From Sulfopaludibacter sp035551455 (GTDB lineage Bacteria > Acidobacteriota > Terriglobia > Bryobacterales > Bryobacteraceae), in the NCBI GenBank assembly GCA_035551455.1, contig DASZMZ010000002.1, forward strand, positions 1-29,393: a stretch of 29,393 bases of DNA. The letters run 5' to 3'. Under the pieces are notes generated by a model. It was not told where the DNA came from. It did not search any database and worked only from the letters and a program-made list of their open reading frames with translations. A program made the position numbers and the translations under genes. Positions 1 to 7,366 of this stretch are shown one piece after another. The number at the start of each line of letters is the position of its first letter. The first letter of the stretch is position 1.

Positions 1-403
1 ATCCGGCCACTCCCACCACGTCGTTGACCCTTACCGAGACCGCGCGCATTCCCGGGGGAATCATCGGACCCAGTCCCATGCCGCTGCCCCTCACCGCCAG
101 ACGCGCTTCCACCACCGGCTCGTCAGGCTCGATCGGACTGATCACGGGCCGCTCCAGCACATCCTCCACGCGCGAGAATGCGCCCGCCGGCGCCATCCCT
201 TCCGGTACGCTCTTGAGCGTCACCGCATCGCGTTCCAGCGTGCTGCCCGCCGGTAGCATCCTGGTGGCCACCACGATCTTCTTTTCCGGCGCACCCCGCC
301 GGCGCCCGCAGCTGCCAGCCACACGGTAGAACGTCACCGAGACGACCAACGCCCAAACCAGGCTTACCGACACCACCACAATGAACCGCTTGTCCAAACG
401 CAT
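1..403 (-). CDS. cpaB: Flp pilus assembly protein CpaB (partial, N-terminal part)
   Basis: This is the first 134 codons of a gene running leftward off the window. The protein opens MRLDKRFIVVVSVSLVWALV, a short basic stretch and then one membrane segment. About residues 40-60 (VVATRMLPAGSTLERDAV) form the SAF-domain entry, and a continuation near residues 120-134 (PPGMRAVSVRVNDVVGVAG) fits CpaB/RcpC. In known tad systems CpaB is a periplasmic/inner-membrane part of the Flp pilus machine that works with the secretin. Its ATG (403-401) shares one base with the TGA of the upstream membrane-protein gene (TGATG), so translation is probably coupled. The rest of the tad operon presumably lies beyond the left edge. 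Confidence 0.85.
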   Translation of the reverse strand, partial: MRLDKRFIVVVSVSLVWALVVSVTFYRVAGSCGRRRGAPEKKIVVATRMLPAGSTLERDAVTLKSVPEGMAPAGAFSRVEDVLERPVISPIEPDEPVVEARLAVRGSGMGLGPMIPPGMRAVSVRVNDVVGVAG

Positions 404-1947
404 CACAACCTCCCCGCGGTGGAAAGTAGGGCCGGCGCTTCCGCCTGCCGCCCCGTCGCCGCCCGCGCGTAAAGCACCGCCACCCGGTCCTCGTAAACCT
501 TCCGCCATTCCGGTTGCCGCGCCAGCATCGAACTGAGCGGCCAGTCCCTCGGCAGCAGAGCCAAATCGAATCGATAGCGAGCCATCAATTCCGGCCAGGC
601 TCCGTCGCCGGCCAGCAGCTTGCGATAGTCTGACCCGATCTCCGGGCCGAAGAAATCGCTGCGCCCGTCGAAGAAGACGCGTTGCCGGGGATAGAGCTCA
701 AAAATCAGATAGTCCGCCCACTGGTCGGAGGTCAGCACGCGAGGCATTTCCGGACCGGGTACCAGCCTCTGGAAATTGCTCTCCACGGCCTGCACGGGAA
801 AGGTCGCCGGCGGAAACGCGGCAACCGGAACTGCCGCCAGCGCCAAACCCGCCGAAAGCGGCAGCCACAAACTGATTCGCGGAGCCCGTCCCAACTCCAA
901 GGCCAAGTCTCGAAAAATCGTTATTGGATTTCGCCTGCCCGTCCGCGCCGCCAGCCGCGCCCAACCCTCGGCGCATCCCGAGGCAATCACCGGCGCCGCG
1001 GCAATGGCAAAGAACGGCACATGCCGGGCCGAACGCAGTGCGGCGAATGCCCAAACCAAAACCAGCAGCCCTTCGAAACGGTCGGCCCTCGGCGACAGCG
1101 CCGCCGCCGTCAGCAGCATCACGGCAAACACCACCATGCCCTCCGACCGGATCACCGGTGATTGAAACTCCTGTACATGGTCCAGAATCCACGATGAATT
1201 CAGGTACCGCGCGACGTGTAAGTGCAATTGCCAGCCGTATGGATTCAGCAGACTGGCGGCGGAGCAGCCGACAGTCAAGCCGCCGAAACGCCTGAGACCC
1301 CGCCAGTCACGATGTGCCGCGCAGAACGCCGTCAGCAATCCCAGCGTCGCTAACCAGGCTACGAAGCCGGCATGCAGATTGCACCAGACCGCCGTCAGCG
1401 GGATCGCGAGCCACACCAACCGGCCGGGCCGCACCCGATCCTCGGCCAGCAGCCACAGCGCCACGGTATAGAACAGGATGGAAAAGACATGCGGCCTCGC
1501 CAGATAGTGGATGCTGGAGGCGCTGACGGCTGCCAAAGTTGCCGCGAGCGCGATCCATAGCCCGTAACCGCGCCGCAGCAACCGCGCCATCAACGCCGTG
1601 GCAGCCAAAGCCAGGGTCGCCCCGGCCAGCACCGCCACGCCGGAAAGTCCGCGCCAATTCCACATGGCCGCAAAGCAGACGTCGGACAGCCATTCCCAGG
1701 CAAACCACGGCTGGCCCGGCCGGCTGAAGGAAAACGGATCGGCCACGGGGACTTTGTGCGTTGCCAGTACCAGTCCGCCGGTACGGATATGCCAGCCTGT
1801 ATCGCCGTCCGACAAGAGCGCCCGCAGCCCTTGCGGACAGGCGAAAGCCGCCACCAAAAAGGCGGCAAAGAAGACGTCCAGCAGCGTGGGAGTCACCATT
1901 CGGACCAGCAGGCGGCGCGGCGTCATTGCGAGAGAACGGTCCGGCAT
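403..1947 (-). CDS. Multi-pass membrane protein, GT-C glycosyltransferase-like
   Basis: A 514-aa protein with roughly ten hydrophobic segments. After the first membrane segment comes a loop with GDTGWHIRTG, DPFSFSRPGQPW and EWLSD. Acidic residues in a first extracytoplasmic loop are the usual layout of GT-C (PMT/ArnT-like) transferases that use polyprenyl-phosphate sugars. The C-terminal 100 residues are soluble. I cannot name a substrate and no specific family is certain. The gene ends by sharing one base with cpaB, so it is read in the pilus operon, which suggests (inference) a role in modifying or supporting the pilus. Internal ATGs at codons 8 and 17 are alternative starts. Alternative view: a membrane protein of unknown function that happens to be coupled to cpaB. 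Confidence 0.6.
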   Translation of the reverse strand: MPDRSLAMTPRRLLVRMVTPTLLDVFFAAFLVAAFACPQGLRALLSDGDTGWHIRTGGLVLATHKVPVADPFSFSRPGQPWFAWEWLSDVCFAAMWNWRGLSGVAVLAGATLALAATALMARLLRRGYGLWIALAATLAAVSASSIHYLARPHVFSILFYTVALWLLAEDRVRPGRLVWLAIPLTAVWCNLHAGFVAWLATLGLLTAFCAAHRDWRGLRRFGGLTVGCSAASLLNPYGWQLHLHVARYLNSSWILDHVQEFQSPVIRSEGMVVFAVMLLTAAALSPRADRFEGLLVLVWAFAALRSARHVPFFAIAAAPVIASGCAEGWARLAARTGRRNPITIFRDLALELGRAPRISLWLPLSAGLALAAVPVAAFPPATFPVQAVESNFQRLVPGPEMPRVLTSDQWADYLIFELYPRQRVFFDGRSDFFGPEIGSDYRKLLAGDGAWPELMARYRFDLALLPRDWPLSSMLARQPEWRKVYEDRVAVLYARAATGRQAEAPALLSTAGRL

Positions 1948-2053
1948 CGCTTATCAGATCGACCCGCCCCCGATTTTCTTGAAGGTTCGTACTGGAACCG
2001 GTACCATTGCCCGAGACTTGAGATTCCTTTTACTCTGAGTCCGTCAGGCAAAT

Positions 2054-2329
2054 ATGCTGAGTCTCTTAGTATTTCTCGCCCTTCAAGTTTGTGATCTGGT
2101 AACTACGCTGGTCTTCCTGCACCATGGCGTCATGGAAGCCAATCCTCTGGTGCGAACGCTGCTTCGCGTCATCGCCCAACCGGCGCTGGCCGTCCTGCTG
2201 GTGAAGTTGGCCGGTTCTGGCCTGGCCGTTTACGCGTGGAAGAGCCGCCGGACCCGCCTGCTGCGCGGAGCCAATCTGTTCTTTGCCGCCTGCGTGGGCT
2301 GGAATTTATTGGCCATTCTGGCCGCCTGA
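2054..2329 (+). CDS. DUF5658-type small membrane protein
   Basis: A 91-aa protein with three hydrophobic segments (about residues 2-22, 45-62 and 74-90). Two features recall the DUF5658 family: CDLVTTLVFL in the first helix, and the EANPLVR motif just after it (around residues 28-34). The function of that family is unknown. It is the only rightward gene between the leftward tadE genes and the leftward membrane-protein/cpaB pair, so it interrupts the pilus cluster on the opposite strand. No strong ribosome binding site is visible before the ATG, only AGG eight bases upstream. Confidence 0.7.
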   Translation: MLSLLVFLALQVCDLVTTLVFLHHGVMEANPLVRTLLRVIAQPALAVLLVKLAGSGLAVYAWKSRRTRLLRGANLFFAACVGWNLLAILAA

Positions 2330-2335
2330 CTCGTC

Positions 2336-2737
2336 CTATTGAGTGATGATGTGGCGGCTGGTGGTTTGCAGGGTCAGGGCCTTGGCTGAAATCGGCACAA
2401 GAGCGACCGCGAAACTGTAAGAGACCTTCACCTGCACCGTGCTGCCCGCCTGATTGTCAGGCAGCCAGGTTGTGGTGACGGTGACTTTGCTGTTATCGAG
2501 CGCGCCGGTGTACACTTTCGCCGCCGCCTGCACGTCCGCCGCCGAGGCCGGATGTCCGCTCCCGGCGCCGCGCACCGCCGCATAACGCGCCGCTCTTTGC
2601 GCCGCGAAGGAGACCGCGTTATAGGCGAAACCGATGCAGCCAAACTCCATTACTCCCGTCAGGAGGACCAGAAATGCCGTCGCCACCACGGCCGATTCCA
2701 CCAGCGTGCTGCCGCGCCGCGCTGCCCGTCCCTTCAC
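2336..2737 (-). CDS. TadE-like pseudopilin (second of two)
   Basis: A 133-aa TadE-family protein. The N-terminus KGRAARRGSTLVESAVVATA has the basic leader, small residues and acidic residue of a prepilin-like hydrophobic helix, followed by VLLTGVMEFG and a beta-rich periplasmic tail. TadE proteins are minor pseudopilins of Flp pili, processed by the tad prepilin peptidase. I chose the GTG at 2737 rather than an upstream TTG at 2749. The GTG sits five bases after a GGAGG, and it overlaps the stop of the preceding tadE gene in a GTGA arrangement, which suggests coupled translation. It ends only six bases from the convergent DUF5658 gene. Confidence 0.8.
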   Translation of the reverse strand: MKGRAARRGSTLVESAVVATAFLVLLTGVMEFGCIGFAYNAVSFAAQRAARYAAVRGAGSGHPASAADVQAAAKVYTGALDNSKVTVTTTWLPDNQAGSTVQVKVSYSFAVALVPISAKALTLQTTSRHIITQ

Positions 2738-3177
2738 TGGGTCCTCCAAAGCGCCTGACCCTTCACCAGATTGGAAATCTTGAGCCCCGAGTAATTGAAG
2801 ACAGTCTTAGCCGAGACTTGCGTAGTTACCTGGACATACGAACGCACCGTTCCGCTCGTGCAACTGCCGGTGCAAACGATGGCGGTGCCGTCCGAACACT
2901 TACAGGTACGCGTCGCGCTCGCGGTCATTCCCGGGAGCCCGGGTACCGAATTCAGCGCCGCGGCCTGAATCCCGGCGTAATCCATAGCCGCCGAAGGGCT
3001 GCGCATGCCATATTCCGTGCCTGCCCGAGCCGCATCGGCGGCGCAGGTGGCCGTGCGCAGCAACATGGCGTAGTCCAGGACGCCTGCGAGCAGCAGCAGC
3101 AGGATCGGCGCAACCAGCGCGAACTCCACCGTGGCGATGGCCCTTCTGCGGTCGCGCCTCTTGAGCTGGCTCCTCAT
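2734..3177 (-). CDS. TadE-like pseudopilin (first of two)
   Basis: A 147-aa TadE-family protein. A strongly basic leader (KRRDRRR) precedes AIATVEFALVAPILLLLLAGVLDYA, the typical TadE helix with an acidic residue (E) near the processing site. The mature domain carries CKCSDGTAIVCTGSC, four cysteines that could form disulfides outside the cytoplasm. It starts one base after the TadG-like stop and ends overlapping the next tadE gene. The order TadG-TadE-TadE on one transcript fits the minor-pseudopilin part of a tad locus. Confidence 0.85.
   Translation of the reverse strand: MRSQLKRRDRRRAIATVEFALVAPILLLLLAGVLDYAMLLRTATCAADAARAGTEYGMRSPSAAMDYAGIQAAALNSVPGLPGMTASATRTCKCSDGTAIVCTGSCTSGTVRSYVQVTTQVSAKTVFNYSGLKISNLVKGQALWRTQ
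2743..2747 (-). promoter_or_regulatory. Shine-Dalgarno deciding the TadE-2 start
   Basis: GGAGG on the minus strand lies five bases before the GTG at 2737. It falls inside the TTG-led extension of the same frame, so the shorter protein is the likely product. Confidence 0.65.
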
Positions 3178-3178
3178 G

Positions 3179-4396
3179 TTACTCGCTCAGAATGGCGCCT
3201 CCCCGTATGGGCGAGCCTCCGGGAAGGGAGGAATAGTCATTATTCATCACGCACCCGCCGGAGAAAACCGCGGTTTTAGCCACAATGATGGAGTAAGTCC
3301 CAGTAATATTCGTACCGCCGGAGTAACTCAGCGGAGTAGTGGGAAAATAGAGGGCGCCCACCAGAGTGATGGACGTGCCGCCCAGAAACGAGTTCACCAG
3401 GCTGGAGACGATGCTCCGATCCTGGAACATCAGAATCCCGGCCATGGGTCCGGTGGTGGGCGCGGTCATCGATACCACGGCCCCATTATGAAAATTGAAA
3501 GGTTTATAGGTGTATCCGGAGGCCGCCGTGTTGTAAAAGGTAACTGCGCTGCCCGAGACGTGCACCCCGCCGCCAACATCCAGGCCGCCCCCTTTCAGGA
3601 TGTATGTGCCGGGGGGTGAAAATGTCACGTTGGCTCCATTGGTCAGGGTAATTCCGTTGCAATAGACTCCCGGAGGCAGAGTAACCGTTCTGCCATTGCC
3701 CAGATTGGTATCGGTAAAATCGCAGCCGCCCACCGCCGGCGCCGGAATATAGGCTAGAGGATCGCCCTGCCGCGCCGCCCCGGTGATCGGCGTGGGCTTC
3801 ACTGTAGACCCGCCAGTCACCGAACTTCCCCCGTACACAGCGATGGTGCTGGCGGTTACTGTGGTGCCGCCGCTCACCGCGAAGGCCGAGGCACTCGAAG
3901 ATTCCACCTGAACCCCGCAACTGATCTGCACGTTGGCGCCCCCGCTGGCGGAAAACGCCGACGCAGCCGCAGAGTCCAAAATATGCAGACAGGTTGTTCC
4001 GCTTCCCAGGCGAGCCACCGCGCGTGCCTGCACGTTCACCGACGGCGAACCGATGATGCTCATGAAATAGGTGGGGACCTGCTGCGCCACCACCACTTCA
4101 ACTCCGGTGGAATCCCCGGTGGAATATCCACCCGAGGGAGGACTGTGGACCGTCACGGTCACGCCATGGCTTCCGTCCGTGAATCCATTGAGCGAAGCGT
4201 CAGTCTGCGCCGCTGTAACAACGTTGGTGGCGCCATTCGCCTTGATGTCCTCCGCGCCGCCTAGCGCTGCGGCATCGGCCGCCGTCTGCATTCGGGTCTT
4301 TACCAGTTCCAAATAGCCCGAGTCGACGGCCAGACCCAGGAATGCTACCAGAACCACCAGGCAGCACAGCATCGTGATCAGAACAAAGCCGCGCAT
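3179..4396 (-). CDS. TadG-like pilus protein with repetitive beta-rich C-terminus
   Basis: A 405-aa protein. Residues 1-50 (RGFVLITMLCCLVVLVAFLGLAVDSG, then TRMQTAADAAALGGA) are the classic TadG N-terminus: one membrane helix followed by the QTAADAAALGGA segment. The remainder is Gly/Ser/Thr-rich with many short beta-strand-like units (GGTTVTASTIAVYGG, TNGANVTFSPPGTYILKGG). This looks like a parallel beta-helix or adhesin-like domain. A GGAG seven bases before the ATG supports this start. It is the first gene of the leftward operon and shares a 164-bp upstream region with the divergent tadZ. TadG is the least understood Tad protein and is thought to sit at the cell envelope with TadE/TadF. 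Confidence 0.75.
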   Translation of the reverse strand: MRGFVLITMLCCLVVLVAFLGLAVDSGYLELVKTRMQTAADAAALGGAEDIKANGATNVVTAAQTDASLNGFTDGSHGVTVTVHSPPSGGYSTGDSTGVEVVVAQQVPTYFMSIIGSPSVNVQARAVARLGSGTTCLHILDSAAASAFSASGGANVQISCGVQVESSSASAFAVSGGTTVTASTIAVYGGSSVTGGSTVKPTPITGAARQGDPLAYIPAPAVGGCDFTDTNLGNGRTVTLPPGVYCNGITLTNGANVTFSPPGTYILKGGGLDVGGGVHVSGSAVTFYNTAASGYTYKPFNFHNGAVVSMTAPTTGPMAGILMFQDRSIVSSLVNSFLGGTSITLVGALYFPTTPLSYSGGTNITGTYSIIVAKTAVFSGGCVMNNDYSSLPGGSPIRGGAILSE

Positions 4397-4560
4397 AAAC
4401 GGACTCCATCCGAATTATGCGCGGATCGTCGGTCTTTGCCACTCGGGCGAATGCGCTCTCCGGGGAGAAACACTGCCTGAAAAGCGGCCTAAATTTGCCT
4501 TAGCAACCGACTTCGAGGATTCACACTTTTGCGATTTCCGCCGATCAGAGTAGTGAGACC
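4397..4560. promoter_or_regulatory. Divergent promoter region, tadG/tadZ
   Basis: The 164 bases between the divergent TadG-like and TadZ genes must hold promoters for both arms of the pilus locus. There is an AT-richer stretch around 4490-4530. I see no convincing -35/-10 pair or perfect dyad. Confidence 0.5.
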
Positions 4561-5754
4561 ATGCCGCCACCCACCAGTCGCAGTCGCGCCGTTGTCTGGA
4601 AGCCGCTGGTGGTCTGCCCGCAGCCCGAGTTGTTCCGGAGCCTGCAGGCGGTATTCACCGAACTGGCCGTCGAGCAGCCGTGTACGGTCTCCGAATATCC
4701 CCGTCAGGGCAGTCTGGCAGCCTTGGCCGAATCCAACTCCTGCAACGTCTGCTTTCTGGACGTCGCCAGCAATGGCGAACTGGCGCAGGCGCTGATTTCC
4801 GAACTGGCGCCGATCCTTCCGGTGGTCGCGCTCCACCCGCGGAATGACGCGGAGCTCATCCTGCGATGCCTGAGGCGAGGCGCTTGTGAGTTCGTCTCTG
4901 AACCCGGCGTGGATGTGGTGCGCGGCGTTTTCGATCGCTTGTCGCGCGCCCGGTGTGAGGCGGCCCCTCGCCCCAAAGGGACGGTGTATTGCGTCTTACC
5001 GGGGAAGCCCGGTTGCGGCGCCAGCACGCTGGCTGTCCACCTGGCCGTCCAACTGCGGGCCGATGGCGCCCATCCGGTGCTCCTGGTAGACGGCGATCAG
5101 TTGACCGCCAGCGTCGCCTTCATGCTGAAATTGAAGCCCGAGTTTCATCTTCAGGATGTGCTGCGCGACTGGTCGCGCATGGACGACGATCTGTGGGCCC
5201 GTCTTACCGTGCAGTCTTGCGGACTGGAAATTCTGGCCGCTCCGGAAGATCCGGCCGGCAGCACGGAATTGAGCCGCCAGTTCGCCGCTCAATTGTGCGC
5301 CTTCTGGCGCCACCGGTATGAGGCCGTCGTGCTGGACCTGCCCGACGTCCGAACCGCCGCCGAGACCGGCCTCGCCGCCCTTTCCGATCTGGTGCTGCCG
5401 GTTACCACGAATGAGCTGGCTGCTCTGCACGCTACCAGCAGGGCCCTCCGCCGTCTGAACGGCATCGTCGAGCCGGCCCGTCTTCGCCTCATTCTGAACC
5501 GTTATACGCCGGCTACCGGGCTGAAGCGCGAGGACGTGAAAACGGCCCTCGCCGTGACGCCTTTCGCCACGCTTTGTAATGATTACGACGCCATTCAGTC
5601 GGCTTTGCTGGAAGGCAAACCGGTGCCGTCCGGATCCCGTTTCGGGGCCAGCGTGCAAGCCCTGTGCCGTCAGCTGACGCACCATCCGCCCGCGGAACGG
5701 AAGCCGAATTCTTGGATTTCCTCGATCTTTCGCCACAAAGGAGTAAGTCGGTGA
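4561..5754 (+). CDS. TadZ/CpaE-like pilus localisation ATPase
   Basis: A 397-aa protein with two domains. Residues 14-130 resemble an atypical response-regulator receiver, with an aspartate in FLDVAS (D67) and a VVALHPRND strand. Residues 140-370 form a MinD/ParA-type ATPase: P-loop PGKPGCGAST (147-156), LLVDGD (174-179) and AVVLDLPDV. As in other CpaE/TadZ proteins, the second P-loop lysine is replaced (GCGAST) while the first lysine is kept. TadZ/CpaE places the Flp pilus machinery at the pole or at foci. It lies directly upstream of the two Flp pilin genes on the same strand and reads away from the other tad genes. Confidence 0.85.
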   Translation: MPPPTSRSRAVVWKPLVVCPQPELFRSLQAVFTELAVEQPCTVSEYPRQGSLAALAESNSCNVCFLDVASNGELAQALISELAPILPVVALHPRNDAELILRCLRRGACEFVSEPGVDVVRGVFDRLSRARCEAAPRPKGTVYCVLPGKPGCGASTLAVHLAVQLRADGAHPVLLVDGDQLTASVAFMLKLKPEFHLQDVLRDWSRMDDDLWARLTVQSCGLEILAAPEDPAGSTELSRQFAAQLCAFWRHRYEAVVLDLPDVRTAAETGLAALSDLVLPVTTNELAALHATSRALRRLNGIVEPARLRLILNRYTPATGLKREDVKTALAVTPFATLCNDYDAIQSALLEGKPVPSGSRFGASVQALCRQLTHHPPAERKPNSWISSIFRHKGVSR

Positions 5755-5838
5755 TTTTGTCCGCCAGTTTAAGTAAATGCCCTAATTTAAGGCGCTAAAG
5801 TCCGATGATAACGTTGAGCTAGAAGGGAACTACATTTC

Positions 5839-6015
5839 ATGAAGAACTATTGCAGACGGTTTTGGGAGGATACACAGGGCCAGGACCTCGTGGAATACGC
5901 ACTGGCTGCGGGTTTGGTGGCCGTGGCCGCAGTTGCCGCAATGCCTACGCTGAGCACCACCGTAAATACGGTGTTCACCAAGATAGCCTCCATCATTCAA
6001 GCGAACGTCAGCTAA
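5839..6015 (+). CDS. Flp/Fap-type pilin 1
   Basis: A 58-aa Flp prepilin. A 14-residue leader (MKNYCRRFWEDTQG) is followed by QDLVEYALAAGLVAVAAVAA. The arrangement G/QDLVEY matches the Flp processing rule, with cleavage after Gly and Glu-Tyr at mature positions 5-6. The tail is MPTLSTTVNTVFTKIASIIQ. Flp pilins polymerise into the type IVc pilus after cleavage by the TadV/CpaA peptidase. A GAAGGGA precedes the ATG. It is followed 14 bases later by a second, very similar pilin and preceded by tadZ. Confidence 0.92.
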   Translation: MKNYCRRFWEDTQGQDLVEYALAAGLVAVAAVAAMPTLSTTVNTVFTKIASIIQANVS

Positions 6016-6029
6016 CAGGAGAACCATCG

Positions 6030-6221
6030 ATGAAGCGCATCCAGCAATTCGCACTGCACCTGCAGGTCTGGCAGGATACCAGCGGCCAGGATCTGGTGGA
6101 ATACGCCCTGGCGGCCGGGCTGGTAGCCGTCGCCGCAGTAGCCTGCATGCCGAGTCTCAGTTCCACGGTGAATACCGTGTTTAACAAGATTGGCTCGATC
6201 ATCAATAACACCGTAAAATGA
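6030..6221 (+). CDS. Flp/Fap-type pilin 2
   Basis: A 63-aa Flp prepilin, a tandem paralogue of the gene just upstream. The leader is five residues longer (MKRIQQFALHLQVWQDTSG). The segment GQDLVEYALAAGLVAVAAVA is then identical to the first pilin, and the tail MPSLSSTVNTVFNKIGSIINN differs at a few positions. The ATG has an AGGAG about eight bases upstream. An open frame runs further upstream in the same phase, but it lies inside the first pilin gene in another reading phase and is not pilin-like. The pair ends at a strong terminator. Confidence 0.92.
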   Translation: MKRIQQFALHLQVWQDTSGQDLVEYALAAGLVAVAAVACMPSLSSTVNTVFNKIGSIINNTVK

Positions 6222-6247
6222 TCGATGACTTGGCTTACCAAATTGCA

Positions 6248-6297
6248 ACGGGGCAACCTGCCTTGGAACCCGGCAGGCTGCCCCGTTTGTGTTTTCT
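6248..6297 (+). terminator. Intrinsic terminator after the Flp pilins
   Basis: A long GC stem: ACGGGGCA, one unpaired A and CCTGCC (6248-6262), paired with GGCAGG, C and TGCCCCGT (6272-6286). It is followed by a T-rich tail (TTTGTGTTTTC). It lies 26 bases after the second pilin stop. Confidence 0.88.
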
Positions 6298-6407
6298 TGC
6301 CGGCGTGAACCTCTGAAGGTGTTTGTGTGCCTTTCCGGTGAGCCTGAAAATGATGAGCAGTCGCGGGTTGGTTCGAGCCTTTAGAAATCTGTTTTACCTG
6401 TGAGGAG

Positions 6408-6427
6408 GCCGGGCCCGGAGGCCCAGC
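6408..6427 (-). terminator. GC hairpin after the PEP-CTERM gene
   Basis: On the minus strand GCTGGGCC-TCCG-GGCCCGGC forms an 8-bp stem with one G-U pair, 24 bases past the PEP-CTERM stop. No T-run follows, so it may act as a Rho-dependent or mRNA-stabilising 3' end rather than a classic terminator. Confidence 0.4.
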
Positions 6428-6451
6428 CCGACCCCCACTTACCGGGACTTA

Positions 6452-7153
6452 CTAGCTTCTGCGAAACTTCTTGATCGACAGGGAGAGCGCCAGCAGGCCG
6501 GCGCCGAGGGTAACCGTCGAGAGCGGACCGGGTTCCGGGACGCTGCTCGGACCGGAAACTGTTACTTCCGCGGCCGAATAGGTCGAGGTGACCGATCCCG
6601 AAGCGAGTCCGGCCAACACATCCTGATAGGATTCGGTGGCGAACTGCGACGTGAAGATCGCGCTCCAGTTGTTGCCATCGGCAGTCACGCCGCTGAAAGT
6701 CCAACTGGCCGTCGAACTCGTGGGCGAGTCATTGACGAAGCTAAACGGCGAACCGGGCAGAGTGCAAGTCTGGCCCGTGGCTGCCGGAGTCGTGAAGCAG
6801 TCAGCGCTGGTGTAGATACCAGGTTTGATGAAGTTGATCAACAAGTTGGGAACGCTGGGGTCCACCTCGAAGGTGATGAACGGGAACGGCCCGAATGTGG
6901 AGCCTACGGGTTCAGTGGCATCGTTCAAATTGGCGATCCCATTTTGCCCGTCCTCTGTCGAATAGAGGTCCGTTCCACCACTCAACGTGAACATGTCTGC
7001 TGCATGTCCCGCGGCATCGGTTTGCCAAGTGATGTCGGTGCTGGTTACCGTGATGATGCCGCTCATGTTGAACGTACCAATGGTGCTCGCCGACCCTGGG
7101 ATACACAGAGCCAGCAGAGCGCTGCTCAATAGGAACAATCTGCTTTTTGTCAT
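6452..7153 (-). CDS. PEP-CTERM sorting domain protein
   Basis: A 233-aa secreted protein. It has an N-terminal signal peptide (TKSRLFLLSSALLALCIPGSAS), a Thr/Ser/Gly-rich beta-type body, and a C-terminal VPEPGPLSTVTLGAGLLALSL helix ending IKKFRRS. This is the PEP-CTERM signal that exosortase recognises for sorting to the cell surface, often with exopolysaccharide. The body matches no domain I can name. It starts after a strong GGAGGAG. No exosortase gene is in the window. Its 213-bp upstream region contains CTAACA-type repeats. Confidence 0.88.
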   Translation of the reverse strand: MTKSRLFLLSSALLALCIPGSASTIGTFNMSGIITVTSTDITWQTDAAGHAADMFTLSGGTDLYSTEDGQNGIANLNDATEPVGSTFGPFPFITFEVDPSVPNLLINFIKPGIYTSADCFTTPAATGQTCTLPGSPFSFVNDSPTSSTASWTFSGVTADGNNWSAIFTSQFATESYQDVLAGLASGSVTSTYSAAEVTVSGPSSVPEPGPLSTVTLGAGLLALSLSIKKFRRS

Positions 7154-7261
7154 TTATTCTCCTCCGGACACGCTGTGTTACTTTTGATTTTTCGGAATCT
7201 CCGCCGACCAAGTAACGTTCGCTATTGTGTCCTGCTATGGCTTTCAATGTCAGTCCTGAAA

Positions 7262-7286
7262 CTAACAAATGTTAGAGGAGTGTTAG
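7262..7286 (-). promoter_or_regulatory. CTAACA repeats upstream of the PEP-CTERM gene
   Basis: CTAACA-AA-TGTTAG (7262-7275) is a perfect 6-bp-arm palindrome. A further TGTTAG follows at 7281-7286. It lies about 110 bases upstream of the PEP-CTERM start and past the end of the oxidase gene. It could be an operator, but this is an inference from symmetry only. Confidence 0.35.
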
Positions 7287-7366
7287 AAGAATGGTACGGA
7301 TCAGGCCAATCCGTGAAGTATTGTATTGGCAGGCACTTACCAACAGTATCGATTCTGACGAAAAGA

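Noticed and set aside
6360..6390. tRNA-like GGTTCGAGCC near 6370
   Set aside because: A T-loop-like string only; no acceptor, D or anticodon arms can be paired around it.
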